From Fictibacillus nanhaiensis (lineage in GTDB: Bacteria > Bacillota > Bacilli > Bacillales > Fictibacillaceae): 64,000 nucleotides of DNA. The notes under the pieces were generated by a model, which worked only from the letters and a program-made list of their open reading frames with translations, did no database searches and had not been told where the DNA came from. The stretch spans positions 620,001 to 684,000 of the forward strand of contig JAFHKR010000039.1 of assembly GCA_017052515.1 (NCBI GenBank), written 5' to 3'. Of the stretch, positions 33,606-42,964 are shown in pieces (positions within the stretch are counted from its first letter, which is position 1; each line of letters begins with the position of its first letter). The position numbers were made by a program, and so were the translations under genes.

Positions 33606-36278
33606 ATGAATTGGTACCAGCTGCCGCAAGACGAAATTGAATCCATTCTTAACAGCAGGATGGAAGAAGGGCTCTCGAAAAGTGAGCAAGAACGAAGGTT
33701 AAAGTTAGATGGACCGAATCAGCTAGAAGAAGGAAAGAAGCAGTCTGCCATTTTGATGTTCCTTGCACAATTTAAAGATTTCATGGTCCTGGTCCTCTTA
33801 GCGGCTACATTGTTATCCGGTTTCTTAGGAGAATATTTAGACGCAATCGCCATCATATTAATCGTGGTGATGAACGGTGTTCTAGGGTTTATACAAGAGC
33901 GAAAAGCCGAGAAATCCTTAGCTTCTTTAAAAGAACTTTCAGCACCTAGTGCGCAGGTGCTAAGAGAAGGTAGATGGGTTTCCATCGCTGCAAAAGACGT
34001 AGTTACAGGGGATGTAATTAAAGTAAAAAGTGGCGATCGAGTCGGAGCAGATATTAGACTTCTAAAAACATCAGGATTACAAATCGAGGAATCAGCTCTA
34101 ACGGGTGAGTCTGTACCCGCACAAAAACACAACAACATCATTTCTAATGAAGACTTAAATCTTGGTGATCAAGAGAACATGGCGTTTATGGGCACGATGG
34201 TCACTAGAGGAACAGGACAAGGTATCGTTGTAGCAACAGGTATGAAAACGGAGATGGGCAAGATCGCACACCTCATACAAACAGCTGAAAATATTGCAAC
34301 GCCTCTACAGATGAAACTTGAACAGCTTGGAAAAATTTTGATCGCTCTTGCGTTGTTATTAACGGTCTTAGTCGTTTTAGCAGGTGTTATGCAAGGACAT
34401 GATCTCTATAGCATGATCTTAGCAGGTGTGTCACTAGCTGTTGCTGCCATTCCGGAAGGACTTCCAGCTATCGTTACGATTGCACTCGCGTTAGGCGTTC
34501 AAAAGATGATTCGAAAACGAGCGATTGTAAGAAAGCTGCCGTCTGTAGAAACATTAGGATGTGCAACTGTCATCTGCTCTGATAAAACGGGCACACTGAC
34601 TCAAAATAAGATGACGGTTACACGTATCTGGTCTCAAGGCAGACAGTGGAGTGTAAATGAAGAAGGCTTTGAAGTCATTGGTGGCGGTATTCAAGAAAAC
34701 AATAAACGAGAAGATAAACTCACAGAAGTATTGGCATATGCAGCTCTTTGTAACAATGCCACGATAGAAGAAGGGAAGAAAGGCTCGTTATTAGAAGTTG
34801 GTGATCCGACCGAAACTGCATTACTCGTTAGTGCTTATAAAGCAGGAATCACGAAAGAATCATTAAGTGAACAATTTTCGATTCAGCATGAGTTTCCATT
34901 TGACTCTACACGTAAAATGATGAGCGTTGTTGTACGGGACACAGAAGGAAATCAGATGCTCGTGGTAAAAGGAGCACCAGATGTCCTACTTGAGAAAAGT
35001 GATTATATCGTGTGGGATGATAAGAAACAGTTGATCAAACAAGCTCATAAAGAAAGAATCAAAGAAGCGATCTATGCTCTCGGCAGCCAGGCACTGCGTA
35101 CGATTGCAGTTGCGATAAGACCTTTAAAAGACGGCGAGCACTACTCACAAGCTTCTTTTGCAGAAAGAAGTCTTACATTTATCGGATTACAGGGAATGAT
35201 GGACCCGCCACGCCCTGAAGTTGAACAAAGTATTAGAGATTGCCAGACTGCCGGCATCAAAACGGTGATGATAACGGGAGATCACGTAGTAACTGCAGCG
35301 AGTATCGCAAAAAAATTAAACATGCTGCCTACTGGTGGAAGAGTGATGGAAGGTGCTGAGCTTGCACAATTAAGCGATGATGAATTGGACAAAGTTTCAG
35401 AAGATGTTTACGTTTACGCTCGGGTTTCTCCAGAGCACAAGTTAAAAATCGTAAAGTCTCTTCAACGAAGAGGTCACGTTGTAGCAATGACAGGTGATGG
35501 CGTCAATGATGCGCCAGCGATCAAGTCAGCAAATATCGGTATTGCAATGGGTATAACCGGAACCGACGTTGCGAAAGAAGCATCCTCGCTTGTTCTTGGT
35601 GATGACAATTTTGCAACGATTCGTTCGGCGATTGAAGAAGGAAGAAACATCTATGAAAATATACGAAAATTTATTCGTTATCTTTTAGCGTCCAATGTAG
35701 GTGAGATCTTGGTTATGCTTTTTGCGATGATCATGGGATTACCACTTCCTTTAGTTCCGATTCAAATTCTTTGGGTTAACTTGGTGACAGATGGTTTGCC
35801 GGCAATGGCACTAGGTGTTGATCAGGCTGAAGAAGACGTTATGAGAAGAAAGCCAAGACAAGCGAAAGAAGGGGTCTTCTCTAGAGGATTAGGATGGAAG
35901 ATCGTTTCAAGGGGATTCTTGATCGGTGGAGCGACAATACTTGCATTCTGGGTCACGTTAAAAGAAAATCCAGATCAACTGATCGTCGCGCAATCCGTAG
36001 CCTTTGCAACACTTGTTATGGCACAATTGATCCACGTGTTCGATTGCAGAAGTGAGCGCTCTGTTTTTCATAGAAATCCGTTTCAGAACGGTTACCTAGT
36101 CTTGGCGGTTATTTCATCTATTCTATTGTTACTAGTCGTTATGTACGTAGAACCTTTGCAAGATATATTCCATACGGTACCGCTTTCCATAAGACAATGG
36201 CTACTCGTTCTTGGTATGGCTTCTATTCCAACATTTGCTCTAGCAGGCTTTCAGTTATTTAAAAAAGAAGCAAGATAA
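33606..36278 (+). CDS. yloB: Calcium-transporting P-type ATPase (YloB type)
   Basis: SERCA-like P2A ATPase that pumps Ca2+ across the membrane at the expense of ATP. The 890-residue protein has an N-terminal cation ATPase domain, the actuator TGES (ALTGESVP), the PEGLP transmembrane calcium-site motif (about 284-288), the phosphorylation site CSDKTGTLT (about 325-333), the hinge MTGDGVNDAPA, and the M5-M6 segment NLVTDGLPA. ATG 33606 is preferred to a GTG 9 nt upstream that overlaps the GAGGTGG site. Spore calcium or heat resistance roles are reported for B. subtilis YloB. Confidence 0.94.
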   Translation: MNWYQLPQDEIESILNSRMEEGLSKSEQERRLKLDGPNQLEEGKKQSAILMFLAQFKDFMVLVLLAATLLSGFLGEYLDAIAIILIVVMNGVLGFIQERKAEKSLASLKELSAPSAQVLREGRWVSIAAKDVVTGDVIKVKSGDRVGADIRLLKTSGLQIEESALTGESVPAQKHNNIISNEDLNLGDQENMAFMGTMVTRGTGQGIVVATGMKTEMGKIAHLIQTAENIATPLQMKLEQLGKILIALALLLTVLVVLAGVMQGHDLYSMILAGVSLAVAAIPEGLPAIVTIALALGVQKMIRKRAIVRKLPSVETLGCATVICSDKTGTLTQNKMTVTRIWSQGRQWSVNEEGFEVIGGGIQENNKREDKLTEVLAYAALCNNATIEEGKKGSLLEVGDPTETALLVSAYKAGITKESLSEQFSIQHEFPFDSTRKMMSVVVRDTEGNQMLVVKGAPDVLLEKSDYIVWDDKKQLIKQAHKERIKEAIYALGSQALRTIAVAIRPLKDGEHYSQASFAERSLTFIGLQGMMDPPRPEVEQSIRDCQTAGIKTVMITGDHVVTAASIAKKLNMLPTGGRVMEGAELAQLSDDELDKVSEDVYVYARVSPEHKLKIVKSLQRRGHVVAMTGDGVNDAPAIKSANIGIAMGITGTDVAKEASSLVLGDDNFATIRSAIEEGRNIYENIRKFIRYLLASNVGEILVMLFAMIMGLPLPLVPIQILWVNLVTDGLPAMALGVDQAEEDVMRRKPRQAKEGVFSRGLGWKIVSRGFLIGGATILAFWVTLKENPDQLIVAQSVAFATLVMAQLIHVFDCRSERSVFHRNPFQNGYLVLAVISSILLLLVVMYVEPLQDIFHTVPLSIRQWLLVLGMASIPTFALAGFQLFKKEAR

Positions 36279-36283
36279 ACAAA

Positions 36284-36330
36284 TAGAGCTGGTTCCCAGT
36301 TGTTTGGGTACCAGCTCCTATTATTTTTTA
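36284..36330 (+). terminator. Terminator of the calcium ATPase gene
   Basis: GAGCTGGTTCCCA and TGGGTACCAGCTC pair with one mismatch (36286-36298 with 36305-36317), followed by CTATTATTTTTT. Confidence 0.85.
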
Positions 36331-36348
36331 TCATGACAAGTGTTAATG

Positions 36349-36385
36349 CGCTCGTCCAGCGGCTGTGAAGCACGCTGGACGAGCG
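36349..36385. repeat. Perfect 13-bp inverted repeat
   Basis: CGCTCGTCCAGCG (36349-36361) and CGCTGGACGAGCG (36373-36385) enclose an 11-nt loop. No T-tract follows, so a terminator is unlikely. The right arm ends with GAGCG, which is also the first five bases of the tandem repeat that begins at 36381. Confidence 0.75.
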
Positions 36386-36472
36386 ATTCTAGACTTTTAT
36401 GAGCGATTCTAGACTTTTATGAGCGATTCTAGACTTTTATGAGCGATTCTAGACTTTTATGAGCGATTCTAG
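36381..36472. repeat. Tandem repeat, 20-bp unit, about 4.6 copies
   Basis: GAGCGATTCTAGACTTTTAT is repeated without change at 36381, 36401, 36421 and 36441, with a partial copy (12 bases) at 36461. Units are contiguous with no spacers. No ORF uses them. Perfect identity suggests recent expansion; copy number may vary between strains. Confidence 0.92.
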
Positions 36473-36558
36473 GGCTTCAGTTAAAATTCGAAGCTGTACA
36501 AGTCGCAGATGTATCTTTCAACTTTTTTACGCGAATTCCTTAAAAATAGGGAAATTAG

Positions 36559-36587
36559 TTTAGATTTCAGGATTTATGTGCTAAAAT
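36559..36587 (+). promoter_or_regulatory. Candidate promoter for remA
   Basis: TAAAAT (36582-36587) preceded by TGTGC, with TTTAGA 17 bp upstream. Moderate match only. The rest of 36473-36685 shows nothing else. Confidence 0.35.
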
Positions 36588-36685
36588 ATAAGAACATGTG
36601 TACAGTTTTTCACAATATCGTACAATTAGCGTATGACCCGTTATTCCATTTGGCTAGAATAGTAGCAGGTTAGGGGCGTTTAGAG

Positions 36686-36943
36686 ATGAAATTAATTAAC
36701 ATTGGGTACGGAAATATTGTTGCTGCTCACCGAATTATTGCGGTAGTCAGTCCTGAATCTGCACCGATTAAACGATTAATCACGGTCGCACGAGAAAAAA
36801 ACATGCTGATTGATGCTACATATGGCCGCAGAACGAGAGCGGTTGTTGTGACTGACAGTGATCATGTCATCTTGTCAGCTGTTCAGCCTGAAACAGTAGC
36901 TCACAGACTGATGTCGGTTGATGAGGGCTCAGAAGAAAGTTAG
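36686..36943 (+). CDS. remA: Extracellular matrix regulator RemA (DUF370)
   Basis: Small DNA-binding protein of 85 residues that activates biofilm matrix and osmoprotection genes in B. subtilis by forming arc-like oligomers that wrap DNA. The family pattern is clear: [29 protein letters not shown], then [27 protein letters not shown] follows TTAGGGGCGTTTAG. In B. subtilis yloC precedes remA; here no yloC is present and a tandem repeat occupies the gap. Confidence 0.93.
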   Translation: MKLINIGYGNIVAAHRIIAVVSPESAPIKRLITVAREKNMLIDATYGRRTRAVVVTDSDHVILSAVQPETVAHRLMSVDEGSEES

Positions 36944-36958
36944 GTTGTGGAGGTTTTT

Positions 36959-37576
36959 ATGGAAAAAGAAAGAGGCATTCTGTTTGTTCTTTCCGGTCCG
37001 TCGGGTGTTGGAAAAGGAACGGTGTGTAAAGCGCTTCGTGAACAAAAGCTGGACATTCAATATTCCGTTTCAGCAACGACTAGAAAGCCGCGTGAAGGCG
37101 AACGGCATGGGGTAGAATACTTCTTTAAAACAAAAGAAGAGTTCCTTGATATGATTGAAAATAAACAGCTGCTCGAGTGGGCAGAATATGTTGGCAACTA
37201 TTATGGAACACCGATTGAATATGTGAATAGTACGCTTGATGAAGGTAAAGATGTTATCTTGGAAATCGAGGTACAAGGTGCACTTCAAGTTAAAAATATT
37301 TTTCCAGAAGGTGTGTTCATCTTTTTAACACCGCCTAGTCTGGATGAGTTAAGAAGTCGTATTGTTGGACGCGGAACTGAGACGGAAGATTTGATCAATA
37401 ACCGCATGTCTGTAGCTAAGGAAGAAATCGAACTCATGAGACACTATGATTATTCTGTAGTGAATGATGAGATCGATGCTGCTTGCAATCGAATCAAAGC
37501 GATCATTACCACCGAGCATTGCCGTGTGGACAGAGTTCGTCCAAAATACGAAAAAATTTTAGGAGATGACAAATAA
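36959..37576 (+). CDS. gmk: Guanylate kinase Gmk
   Basis: Phosphorylates GMP to GDP; in Firmicutes it is also a target of (p)ppGpp. The 205-residue protein shows the P-loop [12 protein letters not shown] (about 11-22), the GMP-binding [19 protein letters not shown] (about 39-57) and the lid region. ATG 36959 is placed after TGTGGAGG; a GTG 12 nt upstream overlaps that site. Stop overlaps rpoZ start (TAATG). Confidence 0.96.
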   Translation: MEKERGILFVLSGPSGVGKGTVCKALREQKLDIQYSVSATTRKPREGERHGVEYFFKTKEEFLDMIENKQLLEWAEYVGNYYGTPIEYVNSTLDEGKDVILEIEVQGALQVKNIFPEGVFIFLTPPSLDELRSRIVGRGTETEDLINNRMSVAKEEIELMRHYDYSVVNDEIDAACNRIKAIITTEHCRVDRVRPKYEKILGDDK

Positions 37577-37782
37577 TGCTATATCCATCCATCGATTCTC
37601 TTATGGAAAAGATAGATTCAAAATACTCACTAGTTACACTTAGTTCTAAGCGTGCTAGAGAAATTCAAAAATACGATAACCAGCAGATCGCAAAACCTGT
37701 ATCACACAAGTTTGTCGGTAAAGCACTTGAAGAAATTCAATCTGGTGTATTAATGAAAGTCGGAGAAACTCCAGAAGATTAA
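37576..37782 (+). CDS. rpoZ: RNA polymerase omega subunit RpoZ
   Basis: 68-residue omega subunit that helps fold and assemble beta'. Typical sequence: [31 protein letters not shown], with the conserved ARE motif, then [18 protein letters not shown] overlaps the gmk stop, the same gmk-rpoZ pair as in B. subtilis. A terminator follows directly. Confidence 0.95.
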   Translation: MLYPSIDSLMEKIDSKYSLVTLSSKRAREIQKYDNQQIAKPVSHKFVGKALEEIQSGVLMKVGETPED

Positions 37783-37802
37783 TAGAACAAGCGAAAAAAT
37801 AT

Positions 37803-37833
37803 ACAACCTTGACTAAAGGTTGTTATTTTTTTG
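37803..37833 (+). terminator. Terminator after rpoZ
   Basis: ACAACCTT / AAGGTTGT (37803-37810 with 37816-37823) around GACTA, followed by TATTTTTTTG. Confidence 0.82.
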
Positions 37834-37926
37834 TTCTCGACAGATTTCAATTCATTTTTTAATACATATAAATGCTGTAAAATAGAGTTAGCATGTATAA
37901 GTCAAGAGCGGCGGAAGGGGTTTATT

Positions 37927-39132
37927 ATGGAAAAGAAGAGAATATTGCTTGCTGTTTCAGGCGGAATAGCTGCATACAAGGCAGCAACAGTAGCAAGCAG
38001 ATTATTTCAAAACGGATACGAAGTAAAAGTGATCTTGACTCAATCTGCACAAAAGTTCATTACACCACTTACCTTTCAAACGCTAACAAGAGAAGAAGTT
38101 TATACGGATACGTTTGAAGAAAAAAATCCAGCAGTTGTTAGCCATATAGATCTTGCCGACTGGGCAGATCTTGTATTAATCGCCCCAGCAACAGCAAACT
38201 CTATCGGTAAGCTAGCTAACGGTATCGCGGACGATATGCTCACAACAACATTGCTTGCAACAAAAGCAGACGTACTGATCGCACCTGCGATGAATGTAAA
38301 TATGTTCAACCATCCCGCAGTGAAGAAGAATATGGAAACATTAGCTTCATTTGGATGGCGTTTTATAGAACCGAACGAAGGACTTTTAGCATGTGGATGG
38401 ATCGGTAAAGGGAGACTTGCCGAACCTGAAGAACTAATAGAATCTGTTCATACCTATTTTAATGAACAAAAAGCAGAAGATAAGCCGTTAACAGGAAAAA
38501 AAATACTCGTAACAGCTGGTCCAACAAGAGAAGAATTGGATCCTGTTCGTTATTTTACAAATCATTCATCAGGCAAGATGGGGTATGCAATAGCAGCAGT
38601 TGCAAAAGACCTAGGTGCTGATGTAACCCTTGTTACAGGACCAACCGCACTGCCAGTTCCAAAAGGCGTTACCATTGAAAATATCATTTCCACTAAGGAT
38701 ATGTATGAAGCGACAATGTCTCGTTACCATGAACAAGATGTTGTCATTAAATGTGCAGCCGTAGCTGATTATACACCTGTAACGGTTCATTCAAACAAAT
38801 TCAAGAAGAAAAATGATATTTGGACGATTGAGATGAAAAAGACGATTGATATTTTGCAATCATTAGGTGAGAAAAAGGAACATCAAGTGTTAGTAGGATT
38901 TGCGGCTGAGACTGAAAACCTGGAAAGTTACGCAAAAGATAAGATGGTAAGAAAAAACCTAGATATGGTTGTAGGAAATGATGTATCAAAAGAAGGTTCT
39001 GGTTTTGGAAGTGACACGAACGAGATCATAATAATCAAGAAGGATGGCTCTAAGAAGGTTCTGCCGATTCTGTCAAAAGAAAGGGCAGCACATGAAATAT
39101 TGATAGAAGTTATGGAATTGATGAAAAGATGA
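37927..39132 (+). CDS. coaBC: Bifunctional phosphopantothenoylcysteine decarboxylase/synthetase CoaBC
   Basis: Performs two steps of coenzyme A synthesis. The 401-residue fusion has the flavin-dependent CoaC part (about 1-180: VSGGIAAYKA, APATANS, the PAMNVNMFNHPAV motif) and the CTP-dependent CoaB part (about 185-400: TAGPTREELDPVRYFTNHSSGKMG, AAVADYTP, and the KFKKK loop). ATG 37927 follows GGAAGGGG with suitable spacing; an in-frame ATG 96 nt upstream lies next to the rpoZ terminator. Overlaps priA by 4 nt. Confidence 0.96.
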   Translation: MEKKRILLAVSGGIAAYKAATVASRLFQNGYEVKVILTQSAQKFITPLTFQTLTREEVYTDTFEEKNPAVVSHIDLADWADLVLIAPATANSIGKLANGIADDMLTTTLLATKADVLIAPAMNVNMFNHPAVKKNMETLASFGWRFIEPNEGLLACGWIGKGRLAEPEELIESVHTYFNEQKAEDKPLTGKKILVTAGPTREELDPVRYFTNHSSGKMGYAIAAVAKDLGADVTLVTGPTALPVPKGVTIENIISTKDMYEATMSRYHEQDVVIKCAAVADYTPVTVHSNKFKKKNDIWTIEMKKTIDILQSLGEKKEHQVLVGFAAETENLESYAKDKMVRKNLDMVVGNDVSKEGSGFGSDTNEIIIIKKDGSKKVLPILSKERAAHEILIEVMELMKR

Positions 39133-41537
39133 TCGCTGCAGTGGTAGTTGACGTTCCTTCAGGTAGTGTAAACAAAACCTTTGACTATAAAATTCCAGCT
39201 GTTTGGGAGAAATGGGCTGAACCTGGTATGCGTGTTATCGTACCGTTTGGGCCGAGAAAGCTTCAAGGCTTCATTTTAGAGGTAAAAACAACGTCCACAG
39301 TAAAAGGGATAAAAAACATTACGGAAATTCTGGACCCGCTCCCTGTATTAACTTCCGAACTGATCGAGCTAGGCAAGTGGCTTGCTGAAAATACGCTTAG
39401 CTTTTACATTACAGCTTATCAAGCCATGTTGCCAGCTGCGATGAAAGCCACTTACGAAAAGTCTTTTCAAGTGATCAAACCTGATAAACTTCCGGATTCA
39501 ATTCATTCCCTTCTCTCAACTAGCAATGAGATTCATGTAAGTGATGTGACAAAATCAAATCCTGATTTATTGCCGGTACTGCAGGCACTTGCAAAAGAAG
39601 GAATTCTTGAAGTTGTTTATAAAGTGAAAAATAAAGCGAACAAAAAGCGGCGGAAATTCGTTTCTATCAAAGACCGGACTTTAGCTGACGAACAGATCCA
39701 CAAGTTGAACAAAAACGCTGAAAAACAAAAGGCGATTCTCTTAGAACTATTACATCGGCCAGATGGAGAGTACTCTTTGCAGGAAATTTTGAATGAAACA
39801 GGAGCTACTCTTTCAACAGCACAAACATTATCTAAAAAAGGCATTCTTTTTATAGAAGAAAAAGAGGTCTATCGCGATCCGTTTCAAGGGCGTACCATGA
39901 AACGAACACAGCCTCTTCTATTAACAGAAAATCAAGAAAATGCGATTAAACCGATTCTACATTCGATCGAAAACAATAAACATGAAACTGTACTTCTCCA
40001 TGGCGTAACGGGAAGCGGGAAAACAGAGATCTACCTGCAGTCCATCCAAAATGTTCTGGATAAAGGAAAAGAAGCCATCGTACTCGTACCTGAGATCTCG
40101 CTCACACCACAGATGGTAAACCGTTTTAAAGGCCGTTTTGGTAGTGCGGTTGCTGTTCTTCATAGCGGATTATCAATTGGAGAAAAATATGATGAATGGC
40201 GAAAGATTCTTAGAAAAGAAGTTTCAGTCGTTGTTGGAGCGAGGTCTGCGATTTTTGCTCCGTTCCAAAACTTAGGAATCGTCATTATAGATGAAGAACA
40301 CGAAACAAGTTATAAACAAGAAGATCACCCACGCTATCACGCACGAGATGTCGCGATATGGAGAGGAAAATACCATTCATGTCCAATTGTTCTTGGAAGC
40401 GCGACACCAGCGCTCGAGACATACGCAAGAGCTCAAAAAGGACGGTATCAGTTAGCAGAGCTAGCTAATCGTGTACATGCTAATCCGATGCCAGAAGTCA
40501 CCATAGTCGATATGAGAGAGGAATTAAAGAACGGGAACCGCTCTATGTTTTCACTTGCATTGATGGACAAGCTGAAAGATGGACTTCAAAAGGGAGAACA
40601 GTCGGTTTTGTTCTTAAATCGAAGAGGCTATGCTTCGTTTATTCTTTGTAGAGATTGTGGATACGTAGCACAATGTCCTCATTGTGACATATCTTTAACC
40701 TATCATAAGCGTTTTGGTGAATTAAAATGCCATTATTGCGGTTATAAAGAGAGTACACCTTCTGTTTGTCCTAGTTGTACTTCCGAACATATCCGTTTTT
40801 TTGGAACCGGAACACAGAAAGTAGAAGAAGAGCTTGCAAAAGTCCTTCCTGAAGCGCGCGTGATCCGGATGGATGTTGACACGACTTCAAAGAAAGGAAG
40901 TCACGAAAAGCTGCTGACGGCCTTTGAAAATGGTGAAGCTGATATCTTACTCGGTACTCAGATGATCGCAAAAGGTTTAGATTTTCCAAAAGTAACATTA
41001 GTAGGTGTATTGGCTGCCGATACGATGCTTCATCTCCCAGACTTTAGAGCTTCAGAAAAAACCTTTCAGCTTCTTACACAAGTGAGCGGACGTGCAGGCA
41101 GACACGAACTTGAGGGAAAGGTGATCGTACAAGGGTATGATACACAGCATTACAGCATTCAATTAGCATCAAAACACGATTATCACACCTTTTATAACCA
41201 TGAGATGCAAACACGGAAACTGCATCAATATCCACCCTTTTATTATTTAGGATTGTTAACGTTCAGTCATCTCGACCTCATGCAAGTTGTTGAAGCAAGT
41301 GAGAAAGCAGCAACATACCTATCGAAGAGATTATCACCGGATAGTCTGCTTCTTGGTCCTGTTACTTCACCGATCGCACGTGTGAAGGATAGATATCGCT
41401 ATCAGGTCATGATAAAATACAAAAATGAGCCGGAGCTAAGAACTTGGTTTGAAGAGATTATGGCTCATTTTCAAAAAGATAAAGAGATTAAAGATCTTCA
41501 GATAACGGGTGATTTAAACGCCCAAACACTTATGTAA
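39129..41537 (+). CDS. priA: Primosomal replication restart helicase PriA
   Basis: 3'-5' helicase that recognises stalled forks and reloads the replisome. The 802-residue protein has an N-terminal 3'-DNA-binding domain (VVDVPSGSVNKTFDYKIP), Walker A LLHGVTGSGKTEIYL (about 289-303), Walker B IIDEEHETSYKQ, two zinc modules with paired cysteines (CRDCGYVAQCPHCD, CHYCG, CPSC, about 512-560) and helicase motifs V-VI with VSGRAGR. ATG overlaps the coaBC stop. Confidence 0.96.
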   Translation: MIAAVVVDVPSGSVNKTFDYKIPAVWEKWAEPGMRVIVPFGPRKLQGFILEVKTTSTVKGIKNITEILDPLPVLTSELIELGKWLAENTLSFYITAYQAMLPAAMKATYEKSFQVIKPDKLPDSIHSLLSTSNEIHVSDVTKSNPDLLPVLQALAKEGILEVVYKVKNKANKKRRKFVSIKDRTLADEQIHKLNKNAEKQKAILLELLHRPDGEYSLQEILNETGATLSTAQTLSKKGILFIEEKEVYRDPFQGRTMKRTQPLLLTENQENAIKPILHSIENNKHETVLLHGVTGSGKTEIYLQSIQNVLDKGKEAIVLVPEISLTPQMVNRFKGRFGSAVAVLHSGLSIGEKYDEWRKILRKEVSVVVGARSAIFAPFQNLGIVIIDEEHETSYKQEDHPRYHARDVAIWRGKYHSCPIVLGSATPALETYARAQKGRYQLAELANRVHANPMPEVTIVDMREELKNGNRSMFSLALMDKLKDGLQKGEQSVLFLNRRGYASFILCRDCGYVAQCPHCDISLTYHKRFGELKCHYCGYKESTPSVCPSCTSEHIRFFGTGTQKVEEELAKVLPEARVIRMDVDTTSKKGSHEKLLTAFENGEADILLGTQMIAKGLDFPKVTLVGVLAADTMLHLPDFRASEKTFQLLTQVSGRAGRHELEGKVIVQGYDTQHYSIQLASKHDYHTFYNHEMQTRKLHQYPPFYYLGLLTFSHLDLMQVVEASEKAATYLSKRLSPDSLLLGPVTSPIARVKDRYRYQVMIKYKNEPELRTWFEEIMAHFQKDKEIKDLQITGDLNAQTLM

Positions 41538-41556
41538 CGAGTTAAGGAGATATATA

Positions 41557-42030
41557 ATGACCATTCTTAAAATTGTAGAACATCCACATCCCGTTTTAGA
41601 GACTGAATGTGAACAAGTAAAAACATTCGATAAAAAGTTAAAGAAATTAGTGAAAGATATGTTCGAAACGATGTATGAGGCAGAAGGTGTAGGACTTGCT
41701 GCACCACAGATCGGCATTGCAGAACAGATCGCTGTTGTAGATATTGGTGATGACACCGGTCAACTGGTTCTAATAAACCCTGTTATCAAGAAAGCATCTG
41801 GAAGCCAAATTGGCCCTGAAGGATGTTTGAGTTTCCCAGGATTGTTCGGTGAAGTCGAACGTCCTTTTAACGTTACTGTTACAGCTCAAGACGTAGATGG
41901 AAAAGCGTTCACTATAGAAGCAAATGATTTTCTTGCTCGTGCCATCCAACATGAAATCGATCATCTGCACGGAATTTTATTTACTTCAAAAGTAATCGAA
42001 TACTACGAAACGGAAGAACTGGAGGGATAA
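41557..42030 (+). CDS. def: Peptide deformylase Def
   Basis: Metalloprotease that removes the N-formyl group from new proteins. The 157-residue protein has the three motifs [10 protein letters not shown] (about 46-55), EGCLSFPG (about 88-95) and QHEIDHLHG (about 131-139). Followed at 2 nt by fmt, so the formylating and deformylating enzymes are encoded together. TTAAGGAG precedes the ATG. Confidence 0.96.
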   Translation: MTILKIVEHPHPVLETECEQVKTFDKKLKKLVKDMFETMYEAEGVGLAAPQIGIAEQIAVVDIGDDTGQLVLINPVIKKASGSQIGPEGCLSFPGLFGEVERPFNVTVTAQDVDGKAFTIEANDFLARAIQHEIDHLHGILFTSKVIEYYETEELEG

Positions 42031-42032
42031 GC

Positions 42033-42962
42033 ATGAAAGTATTATTTATGGGAACGCCTGATTTTTCCGTACCTGTTCTTCGTCAGCTCGTGGAAGATGG
42101 CTACAATGTCGTGGGGGTTGTCACACAACCTGACAAGCCGGTAGGCAGAAAAAAAGAGATCAAGCAAACCCCTGTTAAAGAAGAAGCGTTAAAACATGGA
42201 ATTTCTGTGTATCAGCCTATTAAACTGCGAGAAGACTATGAAGAAATCATCGCTCTTCAACCAGACTTAATCGTCACAGCAGCATATGGACAGATTTTAC
42301 CAAAAGCGATCCTTGAAACACCTCAACATGGATGTATCAACGTACATGCATCATTGCTTCCAAAGTATCGTGGAGGTGCTCCGATCCACAAAAGTATTAT
42401 GGATGGAAACGATAAGACTGGGATCACGATCATGTATATGGTTGAAAAATTAGATGCAGGTGATATACTTACCCAAGTTGAAGTTGAAATCGAAGAACAT
42501 GATCACGTTGGTTCGATGCACGATAAGTTGAGTGCAGCTGGCGCGAAATTATTGTCTGAAACTATTCCTCAACTTGTTGAAGGAAAACTAACCCCTATGC
42601 CACAAGTGGCCGAAGAAGTTTCATTTGCTTGGAACATCACTCGAGATCAAGAGAAGATCGATTGGACGATGTCTGGTGAAGAAATTTATAACCACATTCG
42701 TGGGCTACACCCATGGCCAGTTGCTTATACGTATTTGAACGGACAGCCACTTAAGGTGTGGTGGGGTGAAAAGAAAGAAACAAGTGCTGATAGTGAGCCG
42801 GGGACTGTAATCGGTGTTCATGAAAAAGGACTACAGGTCGCAACAGGAAACAAAACAAGTATTATTATTACAGATTTGCAACTCTCTGGTAAAAAGAGGA
42901 TGTTAGCAAGTGATTATCTTAAAGGAGCAAGCGTTTCAAAAGGCTTGAGATTAGGTGAGTAG
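42033..42962 (+). CDS. fmt: Methionyl-tRNA formyltransferase Fmt
   Basis: Transfers formyl from 10-formyl-THF to Met-tRNAfMet for translation initiation. The 309-residue protein has [11 protein letters not shown] at the N-terminus, the catalytic N-H-D set in [24 protein letters not shown] and [11 protein letters not shown] (about 107-153), and an OB-like C-terminal tRNA-binding domain. ACTGGAGGGATAAGC precedes ATG; 2 nt separate it from rsmB. Confidence 0.96.
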   Translation: MKVLFMGTPDFSVPVLRQLVEDGYNVVGVVTQPDKPVGRKKEIKQTPVKEEALKHGISVYQPIKLREDYEEIIALQPDLIVTAAYGQILPKAILETPQHGCINVHASLLPKYRGGAPIHKSIMDGNDKTGITIMYMVEKLDAGDILTQVEVEIEEHDHVGSMHDKLSAAGAKLLSETIPQLVEGKLTPMPQVAEEVSFAWNITRDQEKIDWTMSGEEIYNHIRGLHPWPVAYTYLNGQPLKVWWGEKKETSADSEPGTVIGVHEKGLQVATGNKTSIIITDLQLSGKKRMLASDYLKGASVSKGLRLGE

Positions 42963-42964
42963 AG

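Noticed and set aside
36381-36472. CRISPR array
   Set aside because: The 20-bp units are contiguous without spacers, no cas gene is near, and the unit is too short.
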